Of a stretch of DNA of 64,000 nt, positions 43,263-51,727 are shown piece by piece. Position numbers and translations under genes: made by a program. The notes beneath the pieces are model-generated. The model did no database searches and was not told the DNA's origin. It saw only the letters and a program-made list of their open reading frames with translations. This DNA is from Micromonospora sp. HK10 (GTDB taxonomy: Bacteria > Actinomycetota > Actinomycetes > Mycobacteriales > Micromonosporaceae), in contig NZ_KQ058881.1 in NCBI RefSeq assembly GCF_000982955.1, forward strand, positions 40,303-104,302. The letters run 5' to 3'. Each line of letters begins with the position of its first letter. The first letter of the stretch is position 1.

Positions 43263-44081
43263 ATGCTCTGGGGTGTCAGCGGACCGCTCTTCCTGCTCGA
43301 CTACGTCACGGCGGTCGCCGCGGCCCTCGCGATCGCCGTGGCGGTACGCGAGCTGACCGGCCGCCGCGCCCGGGGCGAGCGGCCGGACACCATCGAGCTG
43401 GCGTACCTGACCGACCGGGCGGGCCTGGCCTGCCAGGTGGGCGTCGCGGTGCTGCGCCGGGCGGGGGTGGCGCAGCTCGGCGAGCTGGGCACCCTGTCGG
43501 TGGACGGCCCGCCCCCGCCCCGCTCGGCGGCGCTGGTCCGGGCCCTGCACGCCGCGCTGCGCCGGCCGCAGACCTGGGCCGCGACGCTGGCCGACCCGCA
43601 CGTCGGCCGGGCGCTGCGCCGCCTGGTCGGTCGGCTGGTCCGCGACGGCTGGCTGCTCACCCCGGCGCAGCGGCGGCGCATCGCGCTGGGCACGCTCCCG
43701 CTGTTCGCGGTCGCCGCGGTCGGGCTGACCCGGCTGGTGGACAGCGCCGTCGAGGGCCGTGACGCCGGCGGGCCCGCCTCGGTGGCCGGCCTGCTGCTGT
43801 GCTGCCTGGCCACCGCGCTCGGCGGCTGGTGGCTGTGTGAGGTGCCGGAGACCGGGGCGGCGGCCCGGCGGCTGCTGCGCCGGATGCGCCGGACGCACGC
43901 CGACCTGGACCCGGAACTGCGGCCGGCGTGGAGCGAGCGCGGCACCGACGAGTTGCTGACCGCGATGGCGCTGTTCGGGCCGCGCCCGCTGCTGGCCGTC
44001 GATCCCCGGTTCGCGGTGCGGGTCGGCGTCGATCCGGAGGGCACCCGGCCCAGGCAGCCGCCGAAACTCGCCCGGCGCTGA
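43263..44081 (+). CDS. TIGR04222-domain membrane protein
   Basis: A 272-residue membrane protein with three helices: one near the N terminus (LFLLDYVTAVAAALAIAVAV), two after residue 135 (LGTLPLFAVAAVGLTRLV; SVAGLLLCCLATALGGWWLC). ELAYLTDRAGLACQVGVAVLRRAG is the typical conserved segment of TIGR04222, seen also in streptomycetes. Function unknown. It lies 54 bp downstream of the GT39 gene, and converges with an EEP membrane protein gene. Confidence 0.82.
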   Translation: MLWGVSGPLFLLDYVTAVAAALAIAVAVRELTGRRARGERPDTIELAYLTDRAGLACQVGVAVLRRAGVAQLGELGTLSVDGPPPPRSAALVRALHAALRRPQTWAATLADPHVGRALRRLVGRLVRDGWLLTPAQRRRIALGTLPLFAVAAVGLTRLVDSAVEGRDAGGPASVAGLLLCCLATALGGWWLCEVPETGAAARRLLRRMRRTHADLDPELRPAWSERGTDELLTAMALFGPRPLLAVDPRFAVRVGVDPEGTRPRQPPKLARR

Positions 44082-44107
44082 CCGGCCCGGGTGCGCCTCG
44101 GACTCGG

Positions 44108-45157
44108 TCACCAGGCGATGCGGGCCGCCACCGGCAGGTGGTCGCTGCCGGTGGCCGGCAGCACGCGCGAGTTGGTCGGCGTCACGCCGCGGACCATGAT
44201 CTGGTCGATCCGGACCATCGGGAACGCCGCCGGCCAGGTGAAGCCGAAGCCGTCCCCGGCCGCGACCTGAGCCGAGCGCAGCCGGGACGTGATGCCGCCG
44301 AAGGCACGGTCGTCCATGGTGCCGTTCAGGTCGCCGAGCAGCACCACCCGCTCGCTCCGCTCGGCGGCGAGGGCCTGGCCGAGCGCCTGCGCGTTCCGGT
44401 CCCGGTGGGCCGTCCAGAAGCCCGCCCTGGGATTCACCCGGGCCGATCCCAGGTGGGCCACGTACACGGCCAGCGGGCCGCGGTCGGTGCTCACCGTGGT
44501 CCGCAGCGCCCGGGTGTAGGTCGCTGTGACCTCGGCCGGCTTCGTGTCGCCCAGCGGTCCCGCGTCCATCTTGATGTCGACCGGCGCGGTGTCGGACAGC
44601 GGCAGCGTGCTCCACAGCCCGACCGTGCCCAGCACCGTGTGATACCGGTACGTCGCCGCCAGCGCCTCCTCGTACGTGCCGCGGGCCTCCTCGGTCAACT
44701 CCACCAGGGCCAGCACGTCCACCCCGGAGGCGGCCAGGGCGCGGGCGGTGCCGGCGGGGTCGGGATTGCCGGCGCCGACGTTGTGCTCACCCACGGTGAG
44801 GAAGCCACCCGACCGGGACTTGTCGGCGAGCAGCCCGCCGAAGAGGCTCAGCCAGACCAGAGCCGGCAGCAGCAGCGCGGCCACCGCGGTGGCGGACCGG
44901 CGCCACCACGCCCCGGCCAGCAGCGCCGGGATGAGCAGGCCGAACCACGGCAGGAACGTCTCCACCAGGCTGCCGAGATTCCCGATCCGGTTCGGGATCC
45001 TCGCGTGCAGCAGCATGACCAGCCCCAGCAGCAGCGCCGCCGCCGCGAGCACCGGCCCGCGACGCCAGGGGCCGGGCCGGCAGACGGCGCGTACCGCCCG
45101 GCGGACAGGCGCGCGCCACCGGCTGGCCGGTCTGGTCTCCGTCGTCACCACAGGCAT
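44108..45157 (-). CDS. Membrane-anchored EEP-family hydrolase
   Basis: A 349-residue protein: basic N terminus, three membrane helices in the first 120 residues (VLAAAALLLGLVMLLHARIP; FLPWFGLLIPALLAGAWW; AVAALLLPALVWLSLFGGLL), then an extracytoplasmic endonuclease/exonuclease/phosphatase domain. Catalytic landmarks are VGEHNVGAGN, VDVLALVELTEE, VYVAHLGSARV, VVLLGDLNGTMDD and ATGSDHLPVAARI. It probably hydrolyses a phosphoester outside the cell, e.g. nucleic acid or lipid head group; no closer assignment. The VanJ-like teicoplanin-resistance hydrolases share this design and are the best comparison I recall. Start ATG 45157. Confidence 0.85.
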   Translation of the reverse strand: MPVVTTETRPASRWRAPVRRAVRAVCRPGPWRRGPVLAAAALLLGLVMLLHARIPNRIGNLGSLVETFLPWFGLLIPALLAGAWWRRSATAVAALLLPALVWLSLFGGLLADKSRSGGFLTVGEHNVGAGNPDPAGTARALAASGVDVLALVELTEEARGTYEEALAATYRYHTVLGTVGLWSTLPLSDTAPVDIKMDAGPLGDTKPAEVTATYTRALRTTVSTDRGPLAVYVAHLGSARVNPRAGFWTAHRDRNAQALGQALAAERSERVVLLGDLNGTMDDRAFGGITSRLRSAQVAAGDGFGFTWPAAFPMVRIDQIMVRGVTPTNSRVLPATGSDHLPVAARIAW

Positions 45158-45239
45158 GGACCTGAGGGTACGAACCAGCACATATGAGCGGCATAAGGGG
45201 AGGCTGCCGTCCGGGTGATGAGTTCCCGCGCCCGGACCC

Positions 45240-45253
45240 GTCACACCTGTGAC
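45240..45253. promoter_or_regulatory. Inverted repeat upstream of the ECF sigma gene
   Basis: GTCACA and TGTGAC separated by CC, ending 29 bp before ATG 45283, in the 125-bp divergent gap with the EEP gene. Could be a regulator site; TGTGA/TCACA halves resemble CRP/FNR halves but the spacing and polarity do not match the CRP site. Confidence 0.35.
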
Positions 45254-45282
45254 AGGACCCGACGGGACGGAAGGATGACGCG

Positions 45283-46278
45283 ATGAGGGTGGACACGCGG
45301 GAGGAGTTGGGCGTGAGCGGGTCGGGTGAGATCGAGGAGCCGGCGTTCACGGCACTGGCCGAGCGGCACCGGCGGGAGCTGCACGTGCACTGCTACCGGA
45401 TGCTCGGATCGTTCGACGACGCCGAGGACGCCGTGCAGGAGACGTTCCTGCGCGCCTGGCGGCGGCGGGAGACCTTCGAGGGACGCGCGCCGTTCCGGGC
45501 CTGGCTGTACCGGATCGCCACCAACACCTGCCTGGACCTGCTCGCCCGGCGCCGCCCCGAGCCGGCGACCGGCGGCGAGGTGCGGTGGCTGCAGCCCTAC
45601 CCGGACCGGCTGCTCGACGAGTTGCCCGCGGGCGACGCCGACGAGCCGGAGAGCGTCGCCGTGGCCCGGGAGACGATCGAGCTGGCGTACCTGGTGGCGG
45701 TGCAGCACCTCGCGCCGCGCCCGCGGGCCGTGCTGATCCTGCGCGACGTGCTCGGCTGGCCGGCGCGGGACGTCGCGGAGCTGCTCGGGGACTCCGTCAA
45801 CTCGGTGAACAGCGCGCTGCAGCGGGCCCGCGCCGGCATGCGGGAGCACCTGCCCGCCGAGCGGCAGGACTGGACCGGCGCCGAGGACGACGCCGGGACG
45901 CGGGAGCTGGTACGCCGATTCACCGAGGCCAGCGTGGCCACCGACATCGCCGCGCTCACCACGATGCTGCGCGACGACGTCCGCTGCGCGATGCCACCCA
46001 CGCCGGGCGTCCAGGTGGGCCGGGACGCGGTGGTGACCAACTGGATCGACGACGGCTTCGCGGACATGACCGGCCTGCGCGCCGTCCCCACCGCCGTGAA
46101 CCGGCAGCCCGCCGTCGCCTACTACCACTGGCGGGAGCAGGCCGGCGCCTACCTGCCGCTGACGATCGACGTGCTGCGCATCACCGGCGGGGAGATCACC
46201 GAGATTCTCATCTTCCACGCCGACCAGTTCCCGCGGCTCGGGCTGCCGCAACGCCTGCCCGCGGACGGCATCGAGTGA
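45283..46278 (+). CDS. ECF RNA polymerase sigma factor with SnoaL-like C-terminal domain (SigG-type)
   Basis: A 331-residue sigma factor. Region 2 is YRMLGSFDDAEDAVQETFLRAWRR with the -10 recognition, region 4 is LAPRPRAVLILRDVLGWPAR and VAELLGDSVNSVNSALQRARAGM. After a linker, the last 130 residues (RRFTEASVATDIAALTTMLRD; RCAMPPTPGVQVGRDAV; YLPLTIDVLRITGGEITEI) form a SnoaL/NTF2 domain as in SigG/SigJ-type ECF factors that lack an anti-sigma partner. GGAAGGA lies 8 bases before ATG 45283. The DUF6069 gene follows 59 bp later and may be cotranscribed. Confidence 0.92.
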   Translation: MRVDTREELGVSGSGEIEEPAFTALAERHRRELHVHCYRMLGSFDDAEDAVQETFLRAWRRRETFEGRAPFRAWLYRIATNTCLDLLARRRPEPATGGEVRWLQPYPDRLLDELPAGDADEPESVAVARETIELAYLVAVQHLAPRPRAVLILRDVLGWPARDVAELLGDSVNSVNSALQRARAGMREHLPAERQDWTGAEDDAGTRELVRRFTEASVATDIAALTTMLRDDVRCAMPPTPGVQVGRDAVVTNWIDDGFADMTGLRAVPTAVNRQPAVAYYHWREQAGAYLPLTIDVLRITGGEITEILIFHADQFPRLGLPQRLPADGIE

Positions 46279-46337
46279 TCCCGGACCAGGACCCGTCCTC
46301 ACCCGTGCACCCCCACCACCCGACCGGGAGCAGCACC

Positions 46338-46787
46338 ATGAGCAGCACGAGCGACACCATCGCCGGCCCCGCGACGCGCCGGGCCGACCGCGGCCACCGA
46401 TTCCGCCGGCTCGCCGGCACCGGCCTGATCGCCGCCCTCGCGGCGACGGCGGCCACCACCCTCGCCGCCGCGCTCGCCCGGGCCGGCGGCGTCGACTTCG
46501 AGATCCCCGACGGTGGGGAGACGATCCCGCTGCCCGGCTTCGCCGTGGTGACCGGCTTCTTCTCCATCGTGGGCGTCGTCATCGCCGCCGCGCTGCTGCG
46601 GTGGGCCGCCCGCCCCGCCGAACGGTTCCGGTGGACGGCGCTGTCGCTGACCGCGATCTCGCTGGTCCCGCCGTTCCTCTCCGGGGCGGACACCGCCACC
46701 GTCGCCACCCTTCTCGGGCTGCACCTCGTCCCGGCGTCGGTGATGATCCCCACCCTGGTCCGGAGCCTGCGCGCCGGGACCGGCTGA
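46338..46787 (+). CDS. DUF6069 family membrane protein
   Basis: A 149-residue membrane protein with four helices: LAGTGLIAALAATAATTLAAALA, a second around FAVVTGFFSIVGVVIAAALL, a third WTALSLTAISLVPPFLSGAD and a fourth TVATLLGLHLVPASVMIPTL. FRWTALSLTAISLVPP and LHLVPASVMIP are conserved in DUF6069, function unknown. ATG 46338 comes after GGGAGCAGCACC. It is downstream of the ECF sigma gene on the same strand, a recurrent neighbour in actinobacteria by my recollection. Confidence 0.78.
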   Translation: MSSTSDTIAGPATRRADRGHRFRRLAGTGLIAALAATAATTLAAALARAGGVDFEIPDGGETIPLPGFAVVTGFFSIVGVVIAAALLRWAARPAERFRWTALSLTAISLVPPFLSGADTATVATLLGLHLVPASVMIPTLVRSLRAGTG

Positions 46788-46815
46788 GGACCTCACCCCG
46801 ACACCGGCGCCCGGG

Positions 46816-48300
46816 CTAGCGGCGCAGCTCCTCGGCCGCCCGGATGGTGCGGGCCAGTTCCCGCACGTCCGGGTCCTCGGTCGCGGTGGCCGCGCCGTCG
46901 GCGATCGACGCCAGGTCGCCCAGCCGTACCGGCGCGCCGTCGTCGGCGCCGCGCAGCGCCACCGCGAAGTAGGCCGCGGCGTAGCAGGTGCGCAGGCGCG
47001 GCGACGCGGCGTCGAAGGCCGGGTCGAGGTCGGCCACCCGGACCGACTGGTACGTCTCGGCCGGCCGGTGGTCGCTCGGATCGGTCCAGCGCACCTGCAC
47101 CCGGGCCGCTCGGGCCGACGCCGGCGCGCCCTCGGCGAGCTGGACGGCGTACAGCGCCGTGACGCTGTGGCCGGGGCCGACCTCGCCGCCGTCCACCCGG
47201 TCGTCGCGGAAGTCCTCGTCCGCGACGGCCCGGTTGTCGTAACCGATCAGCCGGTAGGAGCGCACCGCCGCGGGGTCGAAGCTCACCTGCACCTTGGCGT
47301 CGAGGGCCCGGACGCTGAGGGCGGCCGGCAACTGGTCCACGAACATCTTCCGGGCCTGCTCGCGCTCGCTGACGTAGACGACGAACCCGTCGCCCCGGTC
47401 GGCGAGCTGCTCCATCAGCCGGTCGCCGTAGTCGCTGCCGACCCCGACCCCGAGCAGGGCGATCTCCTTCTCCGCCTCGTCGCGTACCCGGCGCAGGATG
47501 GGTTCGGCGTCGGTGCTGCCCACGTTGGCCAGCCCGTCGGAGAGCACGATCACCCGGTTGGTCCGCCCGGCACGGAACCCGTCGCGGGCCACCCGGTAGC
47601 CCAGCACCAGGCCTGCCTCGAGGTTCGTGCTGTCCCGGGTACGCAGCGAGTCGACGGCGTCGTGCAGCCGCCGCGCGTCCGAGACGGGCGTCATCTCCCG
47701 CAGCACCCGGGCTTCGGTGCTGAACTCGACGACCGCGATGGAGTCGGTGGGGCGCAGCTGGTCCACCAGCGTGTGCAGGGCGTCCTTGACCAGGTCGAGC
47801 CGGCCGGGCTCGTCCATCGACCCGGAGGTGTCGATGACGAAGGTGAGCGCGGCGTCCGGGCGGGATGCCCGGTCCTCGGCGCGGGTCTGCAACCCGACCC
47901 GCATCAGCCGGGTGCGGTCGCCGCCCTCGTGGGCGCGGGGCGGGCGGGCACCGTCGACGTGCACCGCGAAACCGTCGCCGGCCGGCTCCGGGTAGCCCTG
48001 GCGGAACGAGTTGACGAACTCCTCGGGCCGCACCGTGGCCCGCTCCGGCAACCGGCCGTCGGCGATCAGCCGCCGGGCGTAGCCGTAGGAGGCGGTGTCG
48101 ACGTCGACGGCGAAGGTGGACAGCGGGTCCCGCTCGGTGGAGGTGTCGGCGCCGCCCGGCCAGGGGCTGCCCTCGTACGGGCGGGGCGGCGCCTCGGCGG
48201 TGCCGCTGCGCGCGCCGGTGTCGGCGGCGGTGCAGGCACCGATCGCCGTCGCGGCGAGCAGCGCCACCAACAGCAGCGGTGACCGTCTCCAGTGGAGCAT
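46816..48300 (-). CDS. von Willebrand factor A-domain lipoprotein (YfbK type)
   Basis: A 494-residue secreted lipoprotein. The signal is LLLVALLAATAIGAC, giving a lipidated Cys near residue 23. The N-terminal DUF3520/YfbK region begins DTSTERDPLSTFAVDVDTASYGYARRL; the vWA domain starts with ALTFVIDTSGSMDEPGRLDL (MIDAS DxSxS) and includes RVIVLSDGLANVGSTD. The C-terminal DUF3520 follows (VQVSFDPAAVRSYRLIGYDN). Role unknown; metal-dependent protein interaction is likely. GGAGGATCCG precedes ATG 48300. It converges with the DUF6069 gene. Confidence 0.9.
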   Translation of the reverse strand: MLHWRRSPLLLVALLAATAIGACTAADTGARSGTAEAPPRPYEGSPWPGGADTSTERDPLSTFAVDVDTASYGYARRLIADGRLPERATVRPEEFVNSFRQGYPEPAGDGFAVHVDGARPPRAHEGGDRTRLMRVGLQTRAEDRASRPDAALTFVIDTSGSMDEPGRLDLVKDALHTLVDQLRPTDSIAVVEFSTEARVLREMTPVSDARRLHDAVDSLRTRDSTNLEAGLVLGYRVARDGFRAGRTNRVIVLSDGLANVGSTDAEPILRRVRDEAEKEIALLGVGVGSDYGDRLMEQLADRGDGFVVYVSEREQARKMFVDQLPAALSVRALDAKVQVSFDPAAVRSYRLIGYDNRAVADEDFRDDRVDGGEVGPGHSVTALYAVQLAEGAPASARAARVQVRWTDPSDHRPAETYQSVRVADLDPAFDAASPRLRTCYAAAYFAVALRGADDGAPVRLGDLASIADGAATATEDPDVRELARTIRAAEELRR

Positions 48301-48638
48301 CGGATCCTCCCGGCGGGGTGAGGGGCGGCGGATCCGGTCGGGACGCACCGGATCCGTTTCGGTCATTGACGCAGACCGACGTGGTGACGGCTCCCGCCGT
48401 GGTCGAGCCGAGACCCAAGCGTGAGCCTGGTGCCCGTACCGAGACCCGGACGTCAGTTCTGTGACCGTTTCGTGCGCGGGCCGTTACCTCGCCCGGCGGG
48501 CCCGGCCCCGGACTGCCCGGGGCCTGGCGGTGCCCGGCCGCGGACCTGCCCGCGGCCTGGCGGTGCTGCGCGGCCTGGGCAGGCCACGCGGCTGAGCGGC
48601 GCAGGTTTCCGCTGCGGGTCCGGCGGGAAGCCACCGAC
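48301..48638. other. Divergent intergenic region (338 bp)
   Basis: No gene is supported. Contents: the leader of the vWA lipoprotein gene on the minus side (GGATCC occurs three times near 48301-48355), and on the plus side an imperfect direct repeat in which GGCCTGGCGGTGC occurs at about 48521 and again at about 48554. No clear sigma-70 promoter was found. Very GC-rich except around GTCAGTTCTGTGACCG (48450). Confidence 0.5.
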
Positions 48639-49226
48639 ATGGCCGAGACCTTCGCTGATCAGGACCTGACCACCCTGCGGTCGATCGCGCGCGGTGCCGG
48701 CATTACGGACACCGAGCGCATGCCGCACGATGAGCTTGTCGACATGTTGCGCCGGGCCGGGCTGGCCGATCCGGACAGCCGACCGGTCGACACCAGCCTG
48801 GCCGACCCGGGTGATCCGGGCACCGACGCCGGCCGGTACCACGCACGGGGTGCCGGGCGCCGCGAGTCCGCCGGTGGCGCCGGCGGGCAGAACGCCGACT
48901 GGCCGGACCAGCCGACGCAGGACCCGGCCGGGCTGTCCGGTCTGCCCCGCAGCAGCCTGACGCTGGGTGACGAGAGCACCGGCGGGCGCGCCGCCGAGGA
49001 GGCGATCGGCGCCCGACCCGGGGAATCGGGTACGGAAATCGAGGATCGCAGCCAGGACACCCGGGGCGTGCAGGGCGAGATCCAGGATCCGGCCGGCCTG
49101 TCCGGTCTGCCCCGCAGCAGCCTGACGCTGGGCGACGAGAGCACCGGCGGGCGCGCCGCCGAGGAGGCGATCGGCGCCCGACCCGGGGAGTCCGACACCG
49201 AGATCGACGACCGTACGCAGAGCTGA
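48639..49226 (+). CDS. Rho-N/SAP-like protein with tandem-duplicated C-terminal segment
   Basis: A 195-residue protein. Residues 9-42 (DLTTLRSIARGAGITDTERM, PHDELVDMLRRAG) look like a Rho N-terminal/SAP-type helical nucleic-acid-binding module. After an acidic, Gly-rich linker comes a 55-residue unit containing GLSGLPRSSLTLGDESTGGR and AAEEAIGARPGES, repeated almost exactly once more. The repeats are acidic and likely disordered. No membrane or signal segment. Function unknown; a DNA- or RNA-binding stress protein is a guess. The start is ATG 48639; ribosome site GGCGGGAAG is 8 bases upstream. Confidence 0.65.
   Translation: MAETFADQDLTTLRSIARGAGITDTERMPHDELVDMLRRAGLADPDSRPVDTSLADPGDPGTDAGRYHARGAGRRESAGGAGGQNADWPDQPTQDPAGLSGLPRSSLTLGDESTGGRAAEEAIGARPGESGTEIEDRSQDTRGVQGEIQDPAGLSGLPRSSLTLGDESTGGRAAEEAIGARPGESDTEIDDRTQS
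48918..49211 (+). repeat. Intragenic tandem duplication, 165-bp period
   Basis: The segment from CAGGACCCGGCCGG at 48918 recurs as CAGGATCCGGCCGG at 49083. The first about 110 bp are near identical at the DNA level (a few silent changes), so the duplication is recent or is homogenised. The second copy ends at the stop codon region, about 45 residues long. Confidence 0.85.
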
Positions 49227-49649
49227 TCGCGCGTGCCGCCCCGGGGTTCGCGCCCCGGGGCGGCACCGCGTCCGCTGACTGCGACACGCGCTCCCGCCGT
49301 CCACACCGGCCGGCGGATGCCGACGTGGTGGTGACCGTCGCGACACGAGAAACGCGGGCGTTCAAATCGTCATAACTCGGTAACCGTATTGCATACTTGA
49401 CTCACGTTGGGAGTGCACCGGAGGCGCATCCGGACCCTCCCCCTGCCCGGACGCCCGGCAACCGGTGTCCGGCTCGGACCCCCGTCGGCGCGGTCCCCGG
49501 ACGCCGTCCGGCCGACCGGCTCCGGCGGGGAACGGTGATTGGGGTGATCACCGCGACCGGCACGGGCCTCGCCCTCCTACGGGCCCGTGCCGGCCGGCCC
49601 CGGACCGGTCGGCATCCTCGACGGCGGCAGCGGCAGAAGCGGAGCGAAG
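49227..49649. other. Intergenic region (423 bp) with AT-rich promoter-like patch and hairpin
   Basis: No convincing gene. Around 49349-49400 the sequence is unusually AT-rich (CAAATCGTCATAACTCGG; CGTATTGCATACTTGACTC), a likely promoter area for the downstream small gene; CATACT could be a -10. A perfect 10-bp hairpin (GGCACGGGCC at 49559 and GGCCCGTGCC at 49582) lies in the possible leader. Short frames here are not protein-like. Confidence 0.4.
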
Positions 49650-50081
49650 ATGGTGACGAGGCGGCCACCCAGCCCGGCGGAACAGGAGCTGTGGAATGCC
49701 GTGGTGACCGGCGTCCGTGCCGCCGACAACGCGGACGAGACCGGCGTCGCGGCGGCGGTCCGCCGGCTGGCGCGGCTGCCCCAGCCCTGGACGTGCCGGG
49801 TGCTGGAGGACACCTCGGCCCTGCTGGTCGAGGAGCACGACCCGAGCGGGCGGGCGCTTCCCACCGCGGCGGTGGACCACCTCCCGCTGCCCCGCGGCAC
49901 CGGGGCGGCGGGCCGGGCCGGCGGCGAGCGTACGCCGGCGATCGGGACGCCGGAGTGGCTGCGGCACCGACTCCTGCTGATCCACCGCTTGGCCGGCCTC
50001 GGCGAGGAGGGCGTGGGCGCCGTGCTGGACGTGGCGCTGGCCGGGAACCGCCGCCGTCCGCCGGCGGAGCTGCGGCACTAG
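49650..50081 (+). CDS. Hypothetical protein
   Basis: A 143-residue protein from ATG 49650, which has GGAGCGAAG directly upstream. N-terminal MVTRRPPSPAEQELWNAVVTG and the middle CRVLEDTSALLVEEHDPSGRA look like a compact helical/strand protein; the C terminus LIHRLAGLGEEGVGAVLDVALAG is helical. No recognised domain, membrane segment or signal. The last 20 bp, including the stop, are duplicated directly downstream at 50097-50116, a sign of recent tandem duplication. Confidence 0.5.
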   Translation: MVTRRPPSPAEQELWNAVVTGVRAADNADETGVAAAVRRLARLPQPWTCRVLEDTSALLVEEHDPSGRALPTAAVDHLPLPRGTGAAGRAGGERTPAIGTPEWLRHRLLLIHRLAGLGEEGVGAVLDVALAGNRRRPPAELRH

Positions 50082-50116
50082 ACCGTCGTCGTCCGGCGGC
50101 GGAGCTGCGGCACTAG
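50062..50116. repeat. Direct repeat of the 3' end of the 49.65-50.08 kb gene
   Basis: CGGCGGAGCTGCGGCACTAG occurs at 50062-50081 and again at 50097-50116 (35-bp period), with related sequence before each copy. The first contains the stop of the plus-strand gene; both also lie at the 3' end of a minus-strand frame. Confidence 0.8.
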
Positions 50117-50278
50117 CCGGCGCGGGGTCCGCGAAGCCAGTTGCGCGTCAACGCCACACCCCAGCTCGGTGAGGCGGTCGTGCACTCGGCACAGGTGGGT
50201 GTAGAGAGTGGCCCCGGGCGGGATCGTCTCGGCTCCACGTTGCCGTAGCCAGCGCCGCACAGCGGAGTCCACGCCCAT
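50078..50278 (-). CDS. Possible 66-residue hypothetical protein
   Basis: ATG 50278 opens a minus-strand frame with mostly G/C third positions: MGVDSAVRRWLRQRGAETIP, then TLYTHLCRVHDRLTELGCGVD and a basic tail. The first 45 residues look like a real helical protein; the last 15 residues are translated from the direct repeat, suggesting that the original end was lost. It overlaps the plus-strand stop by 4 bp. No family recognised. Confidence 0.35.
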   Translation of the reverse strand: MGVDSAVRRWLRQRGAETIPPGATLYTHLCRVHDRLTELGCGVDAQLASRTPRRLVPQLRRRTTTV

Positions 50279-50388
50279 GGCCTGACCCTACGTAAGCCAG
50301 GTCCGACCCGACGGCCCCGCAGCGTGCGCGGTTCGTCACACAGCCGCACCCTTGCCTTCCCGGGTGCCCGGGCAGTTGGGTGAGGGGC

Positions 50389-51120
50389 ATGGCACGAATC
50401 GCGTACGACCATGCGGGTGCCGCAGCGTTCGAGGCGACCCGGCACCTCAGCGACGACGGGCTCGCGGCCTGGCGGGAGGCGGTGATCCGGCACCTGGATC
50501 CCCGGCCGGGCATGCGCGTGCTTGACCTGGGCTCCGGCACCGGGATGTGGGCGCGAGCCTTCACCGCCTGGTACGACCGCATCGAGGTCGTCGCGGTCGA
50601 GCCCGCCGAGGCGATGCGCGCCCGCTCGATGTTCCAGCCAGTCCTGCCCGGCGACGCCGAGCGCATCCCGCTCGACGACCGCAGCGTCGACGCCGCCTGG
50701 ATCTCCACGGTCATCCACCACGTGCCGGACCTGGCCCGCGCGGCCCGCGAGTTGCGCCGGGTGGTGCGGCCCGGCGGCCGGGTGCTGATCCGCGCCGCGT
50801 TCGCCGGTCGACACCAGGCGATCACCCTGTTCCGTTACTTCCCCGAGGCCGTCCGCGTGCTCGACGCCTACCCCAGCGCGGCTGACGTCGAAGCAGCCTT
50901 CGCCGCGGCGGGGTTCGTCACCGTCGGTCTCGAACAGGTCCCGCAGATCAGCGCGGCGTCCCTCCGCGAGGCTGCGGCGGCGCTGCGCCGGGAGGCGCAC
51001 ACCCCGCTGCAACTGATCAACGACGACGAGTACGCCGCGGGCCTGGCCCGGTTGCGCAGGGCGGCACAGTCCGAGACCGGACCCGTGGTCGACGCCCTGG
51101 ACCTCCTGGTCCTGAGCTGA
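50389..51120 (+). CDS. Class I SAM-dependent methyltransferase
   Basis: A 243-residue methyltransferase. MRVLDLGSGTGMWARAF is SAM motif I, VVAVEPAEAMRA the acidic loop, VLPGDAERIPLDDRSVDAAW motif II and LRRVVRPGGRVLIRAAFAG the post-II segment. After the catalytic core there is a helical tail (AASLREAAAALRREAHTPLQ). Substrate unknown; the overall pattern is UbiE/arsenite-type small-molecule methyltransferases. ATG 50389 follows GAGGGGC. It converges with the endonuclease-VII-like gene, 64 bp between stops. Confidence 0.88.
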   Translation: MARIAYDHAGAAAFEATRHLSDDGLAAWREAVIRHLDPRPGMRVLDLGSGTGMWARAFTAWYDRIEVVAVEPAEAMRARSMFQPVLPGDAERIPLDDRSVDAAWISTVIHHVPDLARAARELRRVVRPGGRVLIRAAFAGRHQAITLFRYFPEAVRVLDAYPSAADVEAAFAAAGFVTVGLEQVPQISAASLREAAAALRREAHTPLQLINDDEYAAGLARLRRAAQSETGPVVDALDLLVLS

Positions 51121-51184
51121 ACCAGCACCGCGGTCTGCAGAAGAGCGCCGTCAAGGGGCAAAGCTCCGGTGTGGCCAACAGCCC

Positions 51185-51727
51185 TCAACCGACAGCGCCG
51201 TCCGCAGCCTTCTCCTCGATCCCATTACAGGGACCGTCAAGCGCACGTTGCCGTCCGCCCAGAGGGCTCGGTCCTTCCCGGCCGAGCAGGTAACGCGCTG
51301 CCGCTGTCAGCAGCGCCGGATCGTCGCGGAATCCGCCGAGACCGGCGTTGCAGGGGCCGCACAGTAGTCCACGAACCTTCCCGGACGCGTGACAGTGGTC
51401 GACGACCAGTCGGAACGGTTCGGCGTTCGGCGTGCCGTCCAGACGCGGTCGCCCTCGTGACCCCGTCATGATCTCGCTCTCATTGATTCCACAGATGGCG
51501 CATCGGTAGGCCTGGGCCGCCCGGATCGCGTCGTACTCCTCTGGTCGGATGCGATACAGGGCCCAGAGATTGTCTGCACGGATCTTGCCGGGTTTCGCTC
51601 GCCGGTTCTTGTGGTTGTTGACGCGCGCATACTCGCGGCAGGGCGCACAGGAGACCAGTTCACGGTCGCCCTTGCGGAAGCTGTCAAGGGGGCGTTCCTT
51701 GAGGCAGCGGAGACACATCTTGACCAT
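51185..51727 (-). CDS. HNH endonuclease, endonuclease VII-like
   Basis: A protein of about 180 residues. An N-terminal Zn ribbon (CLRCLKERPLDSF; LVSCAPCREYARVNN) precedes the His-Me finger nuclease domain: YRCAICGINE, LVVDHCHASGKVRGLLCGPCNAGLG (DHCH with catalytic His and Cys-x-x-Cys Zn ligands). This is the recombination endonuclease VII family (T4 gp49 resolves branched DNA), common in phages and as isolated genes in actinobacteria. ATG 51727 is provisional; ATG 51718 begins just before CLRC. Codon choice is less GC-biased than in neighbours, suggesting transfer. No other phage gene is seen. Confidence 0.8.
   Translation of the reverse strand: MVKMCLRCLKERPLDSFRKGDRELVSCAPCREYARVNNHKNRRAKPGKIRADNLWALYRIRPEEYDAIRAAQAYRCAICGINESEIMTGSRGRPRLDGTPNAEPFRLVVDHCHASGKVRGLLCGPCNAGLGGFRDDPALLTAAARYLLGREGPSPLGGRQRALDGPCNGIEEKAADGAVG

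Noticed and set aside
45240..45253. CRP/FNR site upstream of the ECF sigma gene
   Set aside because: The half-sites are in the opposite polarity and too close (2-bp spacer) for a CRP-type dimer; left as an unassigned inverted repeat.
49411..49560. Short protein-coding gene in the 49.4-49.6 kb gap
   Set aside because: Candidate frames give only Pro/Arg-rich sequence and no ribosome site; the area fits a promoter and leader better.
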